Of a stretch of 64,000 nucleotides of DNA, positions 17,421 through 26,405 are shown piece after piece. The notes beneath the pieces were generated by a model. That model made no database searches and had not been told where the DNA came from. It saw only the letters and a list, made by a program, of their open reading frames with translations. Position numbers and translations under genes: made by a program. Every line of letters begins with the position of its first letter. Within the stretch, counting starts at the first letter, position 1. The DNA is from Pseudomonas entomophila (lineage in GTDB: Bacteria; Pseudomonadota; Gammaproteobacteria; Pseudomonadales; Pseudomonadaceae): NCBI RefSeq assembly GCF_023277925.1, contig NZ_CP063832.1, positions 2,806,001 to 2,870,000 on the forward strand, in the 5' to 3' direction.

Positions 17421-19463
17421 ATGCCCAACGCCCCACGCCCCCCCATTGCCCGCCCGGCCGAAGGCACCGACCCCTACGCCTGGCTGCAGCACCGCGACAC
17501 GCCTGAAGTGCTGGCCTACCTGAACGAAGAAAACGCCTACCAGGAAGCCTGCCTGGCCGACCAGGCCCCGCTGCGCGAACAGCTGTTCGAAGAGATCAAG
17601 GGCCGCATCCAGGAAACCGACCTGTCGCTGCCCTCCCCGTGGGGCCCGTACCTCTACTACACCCGCACCACCGCCGGCGACGAATACCCGCGCCACTACC
17701 GCTGCCCACGCCCGGCCGACGACAGCAACACGGTCGACGAAAGCCGCGAAGAGCTGTTGCTCGACCCTAACGCCCTGGCCAATGGCGGTTTCCTCGCCCT
17801 CGGCGCGTTCAATGTCAGCCCCGACCACCGCCTGCTGGCCTACAGCCTCGACACCAGCGGCGACGAGGTCTACACCCTGTACGTCAAGGACCTCGCCAGC
17901 GACGCGCTGACCACCCTCCCCTTCGACGACTGCGACGGCAGCATGACCTGGGCCAACGACAGCCAGACGCTGTTCTTCACCGAGCTGGACGATACCCACC
18001 GCCCTTGGCGCCTGCGCCGCCACACCTTGGGCGAACAGGGTGCAACCACCGTGTTCGAAGAGCCCGACGGGCGCTTCTTCCTGCACTGCTACCGCGCCAG
18101 CTCCGAGCACCAACTGGTGCTGCTGCTCAACAGCAAGACCACCAGCGAGGCCTGGGTGCTCGATGCCGCCACGCCGCAGGCCGCATTCACCTGCCTGGCG
18201 CCGCGGGTCGAAGGCCATGAGTACTACCCCGACCATGGCCAGCTCGACGGCCAGTGGCGCTGGTTCATCCGCAGCAACCAGGACGGTATCAACTTCGCCC
18301 TGTTTCAGGCACCGGCGGACAACGTGCCGACCCGCGCGCAATGGCAGGTGCTGGTGCCGCACCGCGACGACGTCATGCTCGAAGGCGTCAGCCTTAACGC
18401 TGCGGCGCTGTCCCTGAGCCTGCGCGAAGGTGGCCTGCCGATCATCGAAGTGCACCCGCAAGGGCTGCCGGCCTACCGCGTCGAACTACCGGACGCCGCC
18501 TACAGCCTCTACGTGCAGGACAGCCTGGAGTTCGCCAGCGCACGCATCCGCCTGCGCTACGAAGCGCTCAACCGTCCGGCCCAGGTGCGCCAGCTGGAAC
18601 TGGCCACAGGCGCCCAGCAGGTGCTCAAGCAGACCCCGGTGCTGGGCCCGTTCGACGCCGACGACTATGTCAGCCAGCGCCTCTGGGCGGTGGCCAAGGA
18701 CGGCACGCGAGTGCCGATCAGCCTGGTGCGCCGTCGCATCGACCTGGGCAAGACCGTGCCGCTGTACCTGTACGGCTATGGCGCCTATGGCGAAAGCCTC
18801 GACCCGTGGTTCTCCCACGCCCGCTTGAGCCTGCTGGAACGCGGCGTGGCCTTCGCCATCGCCCATGTGCGCGGTGGCGGCGAGCTGGGCGAAGCCTGGT
18901 ACCGGGCCGGCAAGCAGGAACACAAGCACAACAGCTTCGGCGACTTCATCGCCTGCGCCGAACACCTGATCAACGAGGGCATCACTGCCCGCGAGCGCCT
19001 GGCCATCAGTGGCGGCAGCGCCGGCGGCCTGCTGATGGGCGCAGTGCTCAACCTGCGCCCGGACCTGTTCCGCTGCGCCATCGCCGAGGTACCGTTCGTC
19101 GACGTGCTCAACACCATGCTCGACCCGGACCTGCCGCTGACCGTCACCGAGTACGACGAATGGGGCAACCCCGAGGAGCCGGAGGTCCATGCGCGAATCA
19201 AGGCCTACGCCCCCTACGAGAACGTCCGCGCCCAGGCCTACCCGGCCATGCTGGTGGTCGCCGGCTACAACGACAGCCGCGTGCAGTACTGGGAGGCGGC
19301 CAAGTGGGTGGCGCGCCTGCGCACCCTCAAGACCGACCACAACCCGCTGCTGCTCAAGACCGAGATGGGTGCCGGCCACGGCGGCATGAGCGGGCGCTAC
19401 CAGGGGCTGCGCGACGTGGCGCTGGAGTACGCGTTCGTCTTCAATGAACTGGGCGTGGTGTAA
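17421..19463 (+). CDS. ptrB: Oligopeptidase B (S9A serine peptidase)
   Basis: A 680-residue prolyl-oligopeptidase-family enzyme that cleaves short peptides after Lys or Arg in the cytoplasm. The N-terminal part forms the beta-propeller and the C-terminal part the alpha/beta-hydrolase. The catalytic triad is visible as S533 (GGSAGG), D618 (YNDSRV) and H653 (GAGHGG), close to the E. coli numbering. No signal peptide is present. The ATG at 17421 is the first good start. In P. aeruginosa the name ptrB is also used for a type III secretion repressor, which is unrelated. Confidence 0.95.
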   Translation: MPNAPRPPIARPAEGTDPYAWLQHRDTPEVLAYLNEENAYQEACLADQAPLREQLFEEIKGRIQETDLSLPSPWGPYLYYTRTTAGDEYPRHYRCPRPADDSNTVDESREELLLDPNALANGGFLALGAFNVSPDHRLLAYSLDTSGDEVYTLYVKDLASDALTTLPFDDCDGSMTWANDSQTLFFTELDDTHRPWRLRRHTLGEQGATTVFEEPDGRFFLHCYRASSEHQLVLLLNSKTTSEAWVLDAATPQAAFTCLAPRVEGHEYYPDHGQLDGQWRWFIRSNQDGINFALFQAPADNVPTRAQWQVLVPHRDDVMLEGVSLNAAALSLSLREGGLPIIEVHPQGLPAYRVELPDAAYSLYVQDSLEFASARIRLRYEALNRPAQVRQLELATGAQQVLKQTPVLGPFDADDYVSQRLWAVAKDGTRVPISLVRRRIDLGKTVPLYLYGYGAYGESLDPWFSHARLSLLERGVAFAIAHVRGGGELGEAWYRAGKQEHKHNSFGDFIACAEHLINEGITARERLAISGGSAGGLLMGAVLNLRPDLFRCAIAEVPFVDVLNTMLDPDLPLTVTEYDEWGNPEEPEVHARIKAYAPYENVRAQAYPAMLVVAGYNDSRVQYWEAAKWVARLRTLKTDHNPLLLKTEMGAGHGGMSGRYQGLRDVALEYAFVFNELGVV

Positions 19464-19565
19464 AACGCGTTTTTCGTTGTCATAGGGATCGGTCACCCCA
19501 CATGAAGGTGGCGCGATCCCACAGGGTACAGCGCCGCTTTCCCGACATGCGAAGAAGAACAACAC

Positions 19566-20039
19566 ATGCCCGACACCCAGCACCTGAACGCCGAGATCCG
19601 CGACATGCTCATGGACTGCGGCCTGTTCGACACCCTGCAGCCCGGCGACTTCCTCGCCGCCGCCGGCTACTTCAGCCTTACCGCCATCGATGAGGGCCAG
19701 GCCATCTTCAGCGAAGGCAATGCCGGCACTTTCATGTGCATCCTGCACCGTGGCGTGGTTTCGGTACGCAAGCGCGACGCCAACGGCGCTCAGGTGGAAA
19801 TCGCCACCCTGCGCAAGGGCCGGGCCTTCGGTGAGATGGCCGTGCTCGACGGCGAGCGGCGCTCGGCCACCTGCGTGGCGGCCAGCGACTGCCAGTTGCT
19901 GACCCTGGGCCGCGACTCGCTGGACAAGATGCTCAACGAAGCCCCGCGCATTGCCGCGCGCATCATCCGCGCCCTGGCCGTGGCCTTGTCCAGGCGCCTG
20001 CGCATGCAGGACGGCCAGCGCCTGGCGCAGCAGGTCTAG
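19566..20039 (+). CDS. Cyclic nucleotide-binding domain protein
   Basis: This 157-residue protein is essentially a single cNMP-binding domain: LAAAGYFSLTAIDEGQAIFSEGNAGTFMCILHRGVVSVRK, then LRKGRAFGEMAVLDGERRSATCVAASDCQLLTLGRDSLDKML. The phosphate-binding cassette is GEMAVLDGERRSAT. There is no C-terminal HTH, so it is not a Crp/Fnr-type regulator by itself. It may sense cAMP or c-di-GMP and act on a partner. Its last 4 nt overlap the convergent proline-rich gene. Confidence 0.85.
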   Translation: MPDTQHLNAEIRDMLMDCGLFDTLQPGDFLAAAGYFSLTAIDEGQAIFSEGNAGTFMCILHRGVVSVRKRDANGAQVEIATLRKGRAFGEMAVLDGERRSATCVAASDCQLLTLGRDSLDKMLNEAPRIAARIIRALAVALSRRLRMQDGQRLAQQV

Positions 20040-20314
20040 TCGTCGTTGTCCGGCACCTTCGGTGGCGTCGGCTGCAAGCCCGGCAAGGGTTGATCCTTGG
20101 GCGGCCCCGGCAGCGGCATGGGCGGCAACAGCGGCGCCCCCGGCTGATTGTCACCCGCCTTGGGCGGCGTGCTGGGCGTGATCTGCGGGTAGGGGGTGGG
20201 TGTCGGCGTGCCGGGCGCGCCCGGCACCGGCGTCAAGGGCCGCTGCTGCAGGCCGGCGGCGTCGACCGTGGGCACTGCGCCGAGCAGCAGTGCGGCGAAG
20301 ATCGCATGCAACAT
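20036..20314 (-). CDS. Small exported proline-rich protein
   Basis: This 92-residue frame has a signal peptide (MLHAIFAALLLGAVPTVDA) and then a mature part of about 70 residues that is roughly one third proline (TPVPGAPGTPTPTPYPQ, PPMPLPGPPKDQPLPG). A perfect AGGAGG precedes the ATG at 20314. It has no cysteine and no known domain. It should be an unstructured periplasmic or envelope protein. The tail overlaps the end of the cyclic-nucleotide-domain gene by 4 nt. Confidence 0.7.
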   Translation of the reverse strand: MLHAIFAALLLGAVPTVDAAGLQQRPLTPVPGAPGTPTPTPYPQITPSTPPKAGDNQPGAPLLPPMPLPGPPKDQPLPGLQPTPPKVPDNDD

Positions 20315-20445
20315 CTGCAGCCTCCTGTCTGAACCTCCCTACAGACTAAGCCCAATGCCATGTAATTGCCTGTCCGCCCGCCCCACAGGCGCGCTAGACT
20401 CGATGGCATAACCGTCATTCGCCTGAACCAGAAAAAGGTAACACC

Positions 20446-20811
20446 ATGAGCTCCACCTCCGACGCCACCGCCCGCCTCGACCGCATCCTCGCCGACGCCA
20501 AGCGCGACAAGGAAATGGGCTACCGCGACAAGGCCCTGAAGATGTACCCCCATGTCTGCGGCCGCTGCGCCCGTGAGTTCTCTGGCAAGCGCCTGTCCGA
20601 GCTGACCGTGCACCACCGCGACCACAACCACGACAACAACCCCCAGGACGGTTCGAACTGGGAGTTGCTGTGCCTGTACTGCCACGACAACGAGCACTCG
20701 CGCTACACCGACCAGCAGTACTTCGGCGAAGGCTCGCTGAGCTCACCCAAGACTTCCGTGGCCACCCACAACCCGTTTGCCGGGCTGGGCGCGCTGTTGA
20801 AGAAGGACTGA
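20446..20811 (+). CDS. yajD: HNH nuclease family protein YajD
   Basis: A 121-residue HNH-fold protein: CGRC (38-41) and CLYC (76-79) would bind structural zinc, and LTVHHRDHNHDNNP carries the catalytic His residues (H56/H57). Length and sequence fit the YajD family, a small stand-alone HNH protein of gammaproteobacteria. Its physiological role is not known. The RBS is AAAAAGG upstream of the ATG. Confidence 0.88.
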   Translation: MSSTSDATARLDRILADAKRDKEMGYRDKALKMYPHVCGRCAREFSGKRLSELTVHHRDHNHDNNPQDGSNWELLCLYCHDNEHSRYTDQQYFGEGSLSSPKTSVATHNPFAGLGALLKKD

Positions 20812-20882
20812 CTGTCGATTCTCACCCCCGCCACCTCGGTGAGCCCGTATAATCGCGCTCTTTTTTGCGAAGGGCCCCACAG

Positions 20883-21353
20883 GTGGCGAACAAACGGTAC
20901 AGCTGCATTGGGTTGTTCAACCCCAAATCGGCGGAGAACGTCGGCTCGGTGATGCGCGCCGCGGGCTGCTATGGCGTCAACTCGGTGTTCTACACCGGCA
21001 AACGCTACGAGCGCGCCCGCGACTTCGTCACCGACACCAAGCGGGTACACTACGACATCCCGTTGATCGGCATCGACGACCTGCAGCGCATCATCCCCCT
21101 GGGTTGCACCCCGGTGGCCGTGGAACTGGTCGAGGGCGCTCGGCCGTTGCCGGAGTACACCCACCCCGACCGCGCCATCTATATCTTCGGCCCTGAAGAC
21201 GGCTCGCTCGATGCCGACGTGCGCGCCTGGTGCGAAGAGACCATCTACATCCCCACCGAGGGCTGCATGAACCTGGCGGCGACGGTCAACGTGGTGCTCT
21301 ATGACCGCATGGCCAAGGGCTTGAATACGCGCTCGGGGCCCAAGTTCAAGTAA
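20883..21353 (+). CDS. TrmH/SpoU-family RNA 2'-O-methyltransferase
   Basis: A 156-residue SPOUT methyltransferase that starts at GTG 20883 (AAGGG upstream). Motif 1 is NPKSAENVGSVMRAAGCYGV; the cofactor-binding knot is formed by AIYIFGPEDGSLDADV and IYIPTEGCMNLAATVNVVLYDRM. Substrate could be tRNA or rRNA ribose; the short form without an N-terminal extension resembles TrmL/TrmH relatives, but the target cannot be named from sequence. Confidence 0.88.
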   Translation: MANKRYSCIGLFNPKSAENVGSVMRAAGCYGVNSVFYTGKRYERARDFVTDTKRVHYDIPLIGIDDLQRIIPLGCTPVAVELVEGARPLPEYTHPDRAIYIFGPEDGSLDADVRAWCEETIYIPTEGCMNLAATVNVVLYDRMAKGLNTRSGPKFK

Positions 21354-21398
21354 TCACCGTGGATGCCAGTGTTCGCCGGCTTGTGCTGAAGCGCTGTT

Positions 21399-22607
21399 TC
21401 AATGCAGCAACTTGCTTTGCAGCACCTCGGACTGGCGCCCCAGCACGTTCTCGGCGATCTGCACGAACTCCTCGGTGCTGACACTGGACAGGCGCATCAG
21501 CGCTCGGGCGACGTCGTCCAGCGAGCGTTTGTTCTGGCTATGAAGGCGAATTTCTCGGTCCAGCGCCTGGAGCAGCAACACGCCCCGGGCGACCTGCGCG
21601 GCGTCGGCTTTGCCGCCCTTGAGCTGGGTGACCTTCGCCCCCTGTTTGTGCAGGCGGGCCTGCAGCGCCTGGTAGCGGTCATCGCTGATGCCGCCAGCTC
21701 GGCGCAATAGCTCGGTGGCGTAGTAGTCGGTGAGGCTTTCACTCAGCCAATCGCTGCCCTCGCGGTCGTTGATCTGGGCGAACAGCTGCACCAGCTCGCG
21801 CAACACCGGGCTGGAGCCATTCTCGTTGATCAACGGGCGGCCGCTGTGCAGGTACAGCGAGTTGTTGCCCCCCAGCGCGCCACGCCACATCTCGTCACGG
21901 GCGCCGACCAGCAGCAGCTTGGGGGGATTGCGGGGGAACACCGCTTGCAGTTGCGGCCAGACGAAGGTGAGCAAGGTCAGCGTGTCCATGCGCCGCATGC
22001 CCTGCCCTTGCGGTGCGGCGACGGTCACTTCGGTCTCGCCCAGGCGCGCACGGCGGCTGCCGAGGTTGCCGGCGAGCATCCAGCCGGTGGGGCGGTCGAA
22101 CAGGCGCGAGACGTCGTCGATGCGAAACTTCTGCCGACCGATCCGCGGCCAGGCTGTCTCGACGCTCTTCCAGCCTGGTGGAAGGTCGAACGCCAGGCGC
22201 GCCACCAGCTCGGTTCCGTCGTGCTGATCGAGCCGCGCCGGTGGCACCAGCTGGTCACCCCGGAACAAGGCCCAGTGCGGGGTGATGCGCGTTTCATGGG
22301 CCGCACCTCGGGGCTGCTGGTCGAGCAACACCCGATAGCTCAGGCTGGTCTTCCCCGCCGCCGGATGCCAGACGCCACGACCGCCCTGCACCTGCCATTG
22401 GCCGTCGGCCAGGAAATCACTGTAGGCACTGCCGTTACCCAGGTCGAAATCCAGGCTGCGCACCAGCGCGCCATCCGCCAGGGTCAGGCGCACTTCGGCC
22501 TGGCCACTCTGCGGCAGCAGGCGGACCTGGTAATCGAGGTCGACTTTCTTCGCCCAGACTTGAGCACTGGCCAGCAGGCCGAGGACCAACAACAGCGGTT
22601 GACGCAT
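21399..22607 (-). CDS. Exported M61-like protein without zinc ligands
   Basis: A 402-residue protein with a signal peptide (MRQPLLLVLGLLASAQVWA) and AAGGAG upstream. The layout resembles M61 glycyl aminopeptidases: a beta-rich N-terminal half, then a helical domain with LRELVQLFAQ (269-278) and DWLSESLTDYYATELLRR (286-303). In active members the first motif is HExxH and the second ESxTxYY. Here the two His are Arg270 and Gln274, so zinc cannot bind in the usual way. It is probably a non-catalytic periplasmic protein. Family assignment is by pattern and not certain. Confidence 0.65.
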   Translation of the reverse strand: MRQPLLLVLGLLASAQVWAKKVDLDYQVRLLPQSGQAEVRLTLADGALVRSLDFDLGNGSAYSDFLADGQWQVQGGRGVWHPAAGKTSLSYRVLLDQQPRGAAHETRITPHWALFRGDQLVPPARLDQHDGTELVARLAFDLPPGWKSVETAWPRIGRQKFRIDDVSRLFDRPTGWMLAGNLGSRRARLGETEVTVAAPQGQGMRRMDTLTLLTFVWPQLQAVFPRNPPKLLLVGARDEMWRGALGGNNSLYLHSGRPLINENGSSPVLRELVQLFAQINDREGSDWLSESLTDYYATELLRRAGGISDDRYQALQARLHKQGAKVTQLKGGKADAAQVARGVLLLQALDREIRLHSQNKRSLDDVARALMRLSSVSTEEFVQIAENVLGRQSEVLQSKLLH

Positions 22608-22655
22608 ACAGAAACTCCTTGTTCCCCAGAGGCGAGTAGCGACAAGCCAGGCGGC

Positions 22656-23105
22656 TCAACCGGCACGGAAAATCAGATGATCTTCCCAGTCGTCTTCATC
22701 CACGTCGTTCTCGCTGAGCATGCGCCCCGACCGGGAGATACGCTGTTCATGGACCTGCGTGCGGTCGCCGCTGACCAGATGGTGCCAGGCCGGCAGGTCC
22801 TGCCCTTCGCTGACCAGGCGGTAGCCGCAGGTCGGCGGCAGCCACTTGAACTGGTCGGCCTTGCCTGGGGTGAGCTGGATGCAGTCGGGCACGTGCTTGA
22901 AGCGGTTGGGGTAGTCGCTGCACTGGCAGGTCTGCAGGTCCAGCAGCTTGCAGGCGATGCTGGTGTAGTAGACGCTGTTGTCCTCTTCATCCTCGAGCTT
23001 TTGCAGGCAGCACAGGCCGCAGCCATCGCAGAGCGATTCCCACTCCTTGCTGTCGAGCTGGTCGAGGGTCTTGCGCCGCCAGAAGGGCGCGGTGTCAGCG
23101 TTCAT
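22656..23105 (-). CDS. ycgN: YcgN/YkgJ cysteine-cluster protein
   Basis: A 149-residue protein of the UPF0260/YcgN family. The cysteine cluster [16 protein letters not shown], then [14 protein letters not shown] and PDCIQLTP, is expected to bind metal, likely zinc or an iron-sulfur centre. A TTG start further upstream (23126) is possible, but the ATG at 23105 has GGAA at good spacing. Function is not established. The yc- genes ycgN, ycgL and rnd all lie close in this window. Confidence 0.85.
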   Translation of the reverse strand: MNADTAPFWRRKTLDQLDSKEWESLCDGCGLCCLQKLEDEEDNSVYYTSIACKLLDLQTCQCSDYPNRFKHVPDCIQLTPGKADQFKWLPPTCGYRLVSEGQDLPAWHHLVSGDRTQVHEQRISRSGRMLSENDVDEDDWEDHLIFRAG

Positions 23106-23250
23106 CACACGTGTTCCTGCAGTCAACTTGAGTCCGCGGCGCGCGGCGGCGCCAGTCTAGAGGCTGTCCGGCGGCAACGCCAGACCGCTTGTCAGTGCTC
23201 GCCGGACGCAGTAGCGTGCGGAGTTTCCCCCGCCTCTCGCAGGAGCAGCC

Positions 23251-23845
23251 ATGAGCGCCAACCCCCGCATCGCCGACTACGCCATCAATGAGCAGTTCAT
23301 CAACCGCTGGTCGCCACGCGCCTTCACCGGCGAGCCCATCAGCCAGGAGACCCTGCTGAGCTTCCTCGAGGCCGCACGCTGGGCGCCTTCGGCGTACAAC
23401 TCGCAGCCCTGGCGCTTCCTCGTACGCCCGCCGCGACACACCGAACTGGGAGCGCCACCTGAGTATCCTCAACGAGTTCAACCGCAGTTGGGCGCAGCAC
23501 GCTTCGGCGCTGGTACTGATCATCTCCAAGACCACCTTCGCCGCCCCTGGCTCCGATGAGGAAAAGCCCGCGCTGTGGCACACCTTCGATACCGGTTCCG
23601 CCTGGGGCCACCTGGCGCTGCAAGCCAGCATCAGCGGCTGGCATACCCATGGCATGGCCGGCTTCGACCAGGAACTGGCACGCCGTGAGCTGAAGATCCC
23701 CGAGGGCTACGTGCTGCACGCGATGGTGGCGATCGGCAAGCTGGGCGACAAGGCGACCCTGGCCGAAGGGCTGCAGGCCCGCGAGGTACCGAGCCCGCGC
23801 CGGCCGCTGAGCGAGCTGGCAGCGGAAGGTCAGTTCAGCCTGTAA
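23251..23845 (+). pseudogene. Nitroreductase-family gene with a one-base frameshift
   Basis: The first 57 codons encode a nitroreductase start (NEQFINRWSPRAFTGEPIS, EAARWAPSAYNSQPWRFL). An extra G at about 23422 then shifts the frame. In the other frame the protein continues YARRDTPNWERHLSILNEFN, TGSAWGHLALQASISGWHTHGM and ends at a TAA at 23843-23845. Deleting the one base gives an intact protein of about 197 residues. It would be an FMN-dependent NAD(P)H reductase. Either the gene is recently broken or this is a sequencing error. Confidence 0.85.
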
Positions 23846-23850
23846 CGCGG

Positions 23851-23876
23851 TGGTTCGCCGGCAAGCCGGCGAACAC
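23851..23876. repeat. REP single palindrome
   Basis: GTTCGCCGGC-AA-GCCGGCGAAC, a perfect inverted repeat between two convergent genes; the second arm ends just before the stop codon of the next gene. Confidence 0.8.
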
Positions 23877-24809
23877 TCAATACCCCCGCGCGAAATCCAC
23901 CTCGCCACGCAATCCCTGCCCCGCCTGGTACGCCCGCACATTCTCGACGAACAAGCGCACCATCGCCGCCGGCGAGGTCGGCGCCGAGCTGTGCCCGGTC
24001 AGCAGCAACCCCCAGGCGGTCCAGAACGGGTGGCGCTGGGGCAGCGGCTCCTGGCGGCACACATCGATCACCGCACCAGCCAGGTGGCCCTGCTTGAGCG
24101 CCTCGACCAGGTCGGCATCGACCACCGCCACGCCCCGCCCGGCGTTGATGAACAAGGCGCTGGGCTGGAAGCACTTGAACAGCGTCGCGTCGTACAGGTC
24201 GTGGGTGGATGGCGTATCGGGCAGCAGGTTGAGCACGTAGTCGGCCTGGCCGACCATGCGTGGCAACTGCTCCAGCCCCACTACCTCGGCGAACGGCGCC
24301 TGCTCGCGGGCGCTGCTGGCCACGCCATACAGCGTCACACCAAACGGCACGAGGAATTCGGCGACCCGCTGGCCGATATCCCCCGTACCGACGATCAGCA
24401 CCCGGCGCCCTTCCAACGTGCGCCCCGGCCGGTCATCCCAACGACGCTCGACCTGGCTGACCAGGCGCGACAACACTTCGCGCTCGTGCACCAGCATGTA
24501 GGTGAGCATGTACTCGGCCATCACCTGGCCGAAGATGCCCACCGCCCGGGTCAACCGATAATCGCGCGGCAGCCCCTTGGCCAGCAGTGGGGTGATACCG
24601 GCCCAGGTCGACTGCAGCCACTGCGGCTTGTGGCCTTGGCGCAACAGGCTCGCCAGCAGGTCCGGCTGGCCCAGCCACACCGGGCAGTCACAGGCCAGGT
24701 GCGCCAGTTCGGCGGAATCGCCACTGGTCAGGACCTCCAGGTCCGGTGCCGCCTCGCCCAGCAGGCGAGCGTAGTTGGCATGATCCTGTTCAGCGATCAG
24801 AACGCGCAT
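23877..24809 (-). CDS. D-2-hydroxyacid dehydrogenase (GhrA-like)
   Basis: A 310-residue NAD(P)-dependent dehydrogenase. The nucleotide fold has VLIVGTGDIGQRVAEFL. The catalytic Arg, Glu and His are in INAGRGVAVVDADL, DVCRQEPLP and LLLTGHSSA. The active-site layout favours glyoxylate/hydroxypyruvate reductase activity, but substrate is not certain. The frame is open to 24860, yet the ATG at 24809 begins the conserved MRVLIAEQD. Confidence 0.85.
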   Translation of the reverse strand: MRVLIAEQDHANYARLLGEAAPDLEVLTSGDSAELAHLACDCPVWLGQPDLLASLLRQGHKPQWLQSTWAGITPLLAKGLPRDYRLTRAVGIFGQVMAEYMLTYMLVHEREVLSRLVSQVERRWDDRPGRTLEGRRVLIVGTGDIGQRVAEFLVPFGVTLYGVASSAREQAPFAEVVGLEQLPRMVGQADYVLNLLPDTPSTHDLYDATLFKCFQPSALFINAGRGVAVVDADLVEALKQGHLAGAVIDVCRQEPLPQRHPFWTAWGLLLTGHSSAPTSPAAMVRLFVENVRAYQAGQGLRGEVDFARGY

Positions 24810-24881
24810 GTGAAACACAACCTTGGCAAACAACGAAATGTGGCCCGGCAAGCGGGCCACGACACAGTCAGGCGCCCCGGA

Positions 24882-25175
24882 TCAGGCCGGGTCGTTACGG
24901 CGCAACAGCTCTTCGGGCAGGTGCTCGATGTAGTCGTCGTCCGGCGGTGGCATCTGCAGGTGGTAGCCCTGGCTGTCGAGGTTCTCCAGCACTTTCGCGA
25001 TGTCTTCACGGGCCAGCTTGCGCTCGGGGCTGAGCACCAGGTCGAAGGCGTGCACCGGGGTGCCGAAGAACGGCAGCAACCCCTCTGGCACGCGCTCCAG
25101 GCCATCGGACTTGAGCACGTAGAGGTACATCTCGTTCTTGCGCGGGCTCTTGTAGATCGAACAGATTCGTTTCAT
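24882..25175 (-). CDS. ycgL: YcgL-family protein
   Basis: A 97-residue protein ([20 protein letters not shown]...) of the YcgL family, a small alpha/beta protein of unknown function. Its start overlaps the rnd stop by 4 nt, so it is translated from the same message. The neighbouring ycgN gene and this one share only their naming origin; they are not related by sequence. Confidence 0.88.
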   Translation of the reverse strand: MKRICSIYKSPRKNEMYLYVLKSDGLERVPEGLLPFFGTPVHAFDLVLSPERKLAREDIAKVLENLDSQGYHLQMPPPDDDYIEHLPEELLRRNDPA

Positions 25176-26305
25176 TGCTTGTCTCCGGCGCCTGCCAGGT
25201 CGTCTAGCAGGGCCTGGCCCATGCGCTCGCGGCGCCAGCCGCGCAGCGACTCGGGCAATTGATAGGGGCCATTGGGGAAGCCGCTCTTGAGCAGGGCTTC
25301 GAGGGTCTTCTTGCGCAGCATCAGCTCCGGAGCGATCTGCAGGCGTTCGCCTTCGGCCTGGCCGATGGCGCGCAGGCGCTTGAGGATGCCGGAAGCCTCG
25401 ATCGGCAGCGGCTCGGGCAGCGGCGCCGGCCATTGATCCTGCGGCAGGGCGGCGGCGCGCTTGATCAGCTGGAGGAGAAACTCGCCATCCTGGCGGATGG
25501 TGCGCGGGTGCATCTCGTCGATTCGACCCAGCGCCGGCAGGCTGTCGGGCTGGCTCTTGGCCATGGGCCACAGCGAGTGCTCCTTCAGAATGCGGTTGCG
25601 CGGCACATCGCGGCTGCGGGCCTCGCGCTCGCGCCAGGCACACAGTTCGCGCAGCACGGCCAGTTGCTGGCGGCCGAGCTTCCACGCCAGCTTGACGTCG
25701 CGGTACAGCGTCTCGGGCTCGACCTCACGGCGCAGCGCGGCGACCAGCTCGGCACCGTCGTCCAGCACCCAGGCGTATTTGTCGTCCGACAGCCGCGGGC
25801 GCAGGGCGCTGAACAGTTCGGCCAGGTGCACGGCATCTTCCGCGGCATAACTGACCTGGGTTTCCGACAGCGGGCGTTGTAACCAGTCGGAGCGCGTTTC
25901 GCCCTTCGGTAGCTCGAGGCCCAGCACCTCTTGCACCAGGCGCGAATAGCCCATCGAGAAACCGATGTTCAGGTAGCCGGCCGCCAGTTGCGTGTCGAAC
26001 AGCGGCTGGGGCAGCTTGCCGGTCAGGCGCAACAGCACTTCGAGGTCTTCGCTGCAAGCATGCAGCACCTTGACCACGCGGCTGTCGTCGAGCAGGTCGG
26101 CCAGCGGCTGCCAGTCACTGATCAGCAACGGGTCGATGAGGAAAGCCTGATTACCGTCGCCGATCTGTACCAGGCCGGCTTTCGGGTAGAAGGTGTCGAC
26201 CCGCATGAATTCGGTGTCGAGCGCGACGAAAGGCAGTTTGCGCCAGCGTTGGCAATGCTCGGCCAGGGTCTGGTCGTCACGGATCCAGTGAATTTCGATG
26301 GCCAC
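25172..26305 (-). CDS. rnd: Ribonuclease D
   Basis: A 377-residue 3'-5' exoribonuclease that trims tRNA precursors. The DEDD catalytic set begins DTEFMRV (D30, E32), with [11 protein letters not shown] and the final [13 protein letters not shown]. Two HRDC-like helical domains follow ([26 protein letters not shown]...). The start is GTG at 26305 with GGGAGA upstream. It is co-transcribed with ycgL. Confidence 0.95.
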   Translation of the reverse strand: MAIEIHWIRDDQTLAEHCQRWRKLPFVALDTEFMRVDTFYPKAGLVQIGDGNQAFLIDPLLISDWQPLADLLDDSRVVKVLHACSEDLEVLLRLTGKLPQPLFDTQLAAGYLNIGFSMGYSRLVQEVLGLELPKGETRSDWLQRPLSETQVSYAAEDAVHLAELFSALRPRLSDDKYAWVLDDGAELVAALRREVEPETLYRDVKLAWKLGRQQLAVLRELCAWREREARSRDVPRNRILKEHSLWPMAKSQPDSLPALGRIDEMHPRTIRQDGEFLLQLIKRAAALPQDQWPAPLPEPLPIEASGILKRLRAIGQAEGERLQIAPELMLRKKTLEALLKSGFPNGPYQLPESLRGWRRERMGQALLDDLAGAGDKQ

Positions 26306-26405
26306 GAGGCTCTCCCACTTACATTGGCGCGCAGTATATACGGCGCGGGCGCTCTGGGTGAAACCTCGCAAGCCACGCCATCCTTGGTACCGACCGTTGG
26401 TACGG

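Noticed and set aside
23877..24860. Longer start for the D-2-hydroxyacid dehydrogenase
   Set aside because: The extra 17 residues precede the conserved MRVLIAEQD start and have no ribosome site.
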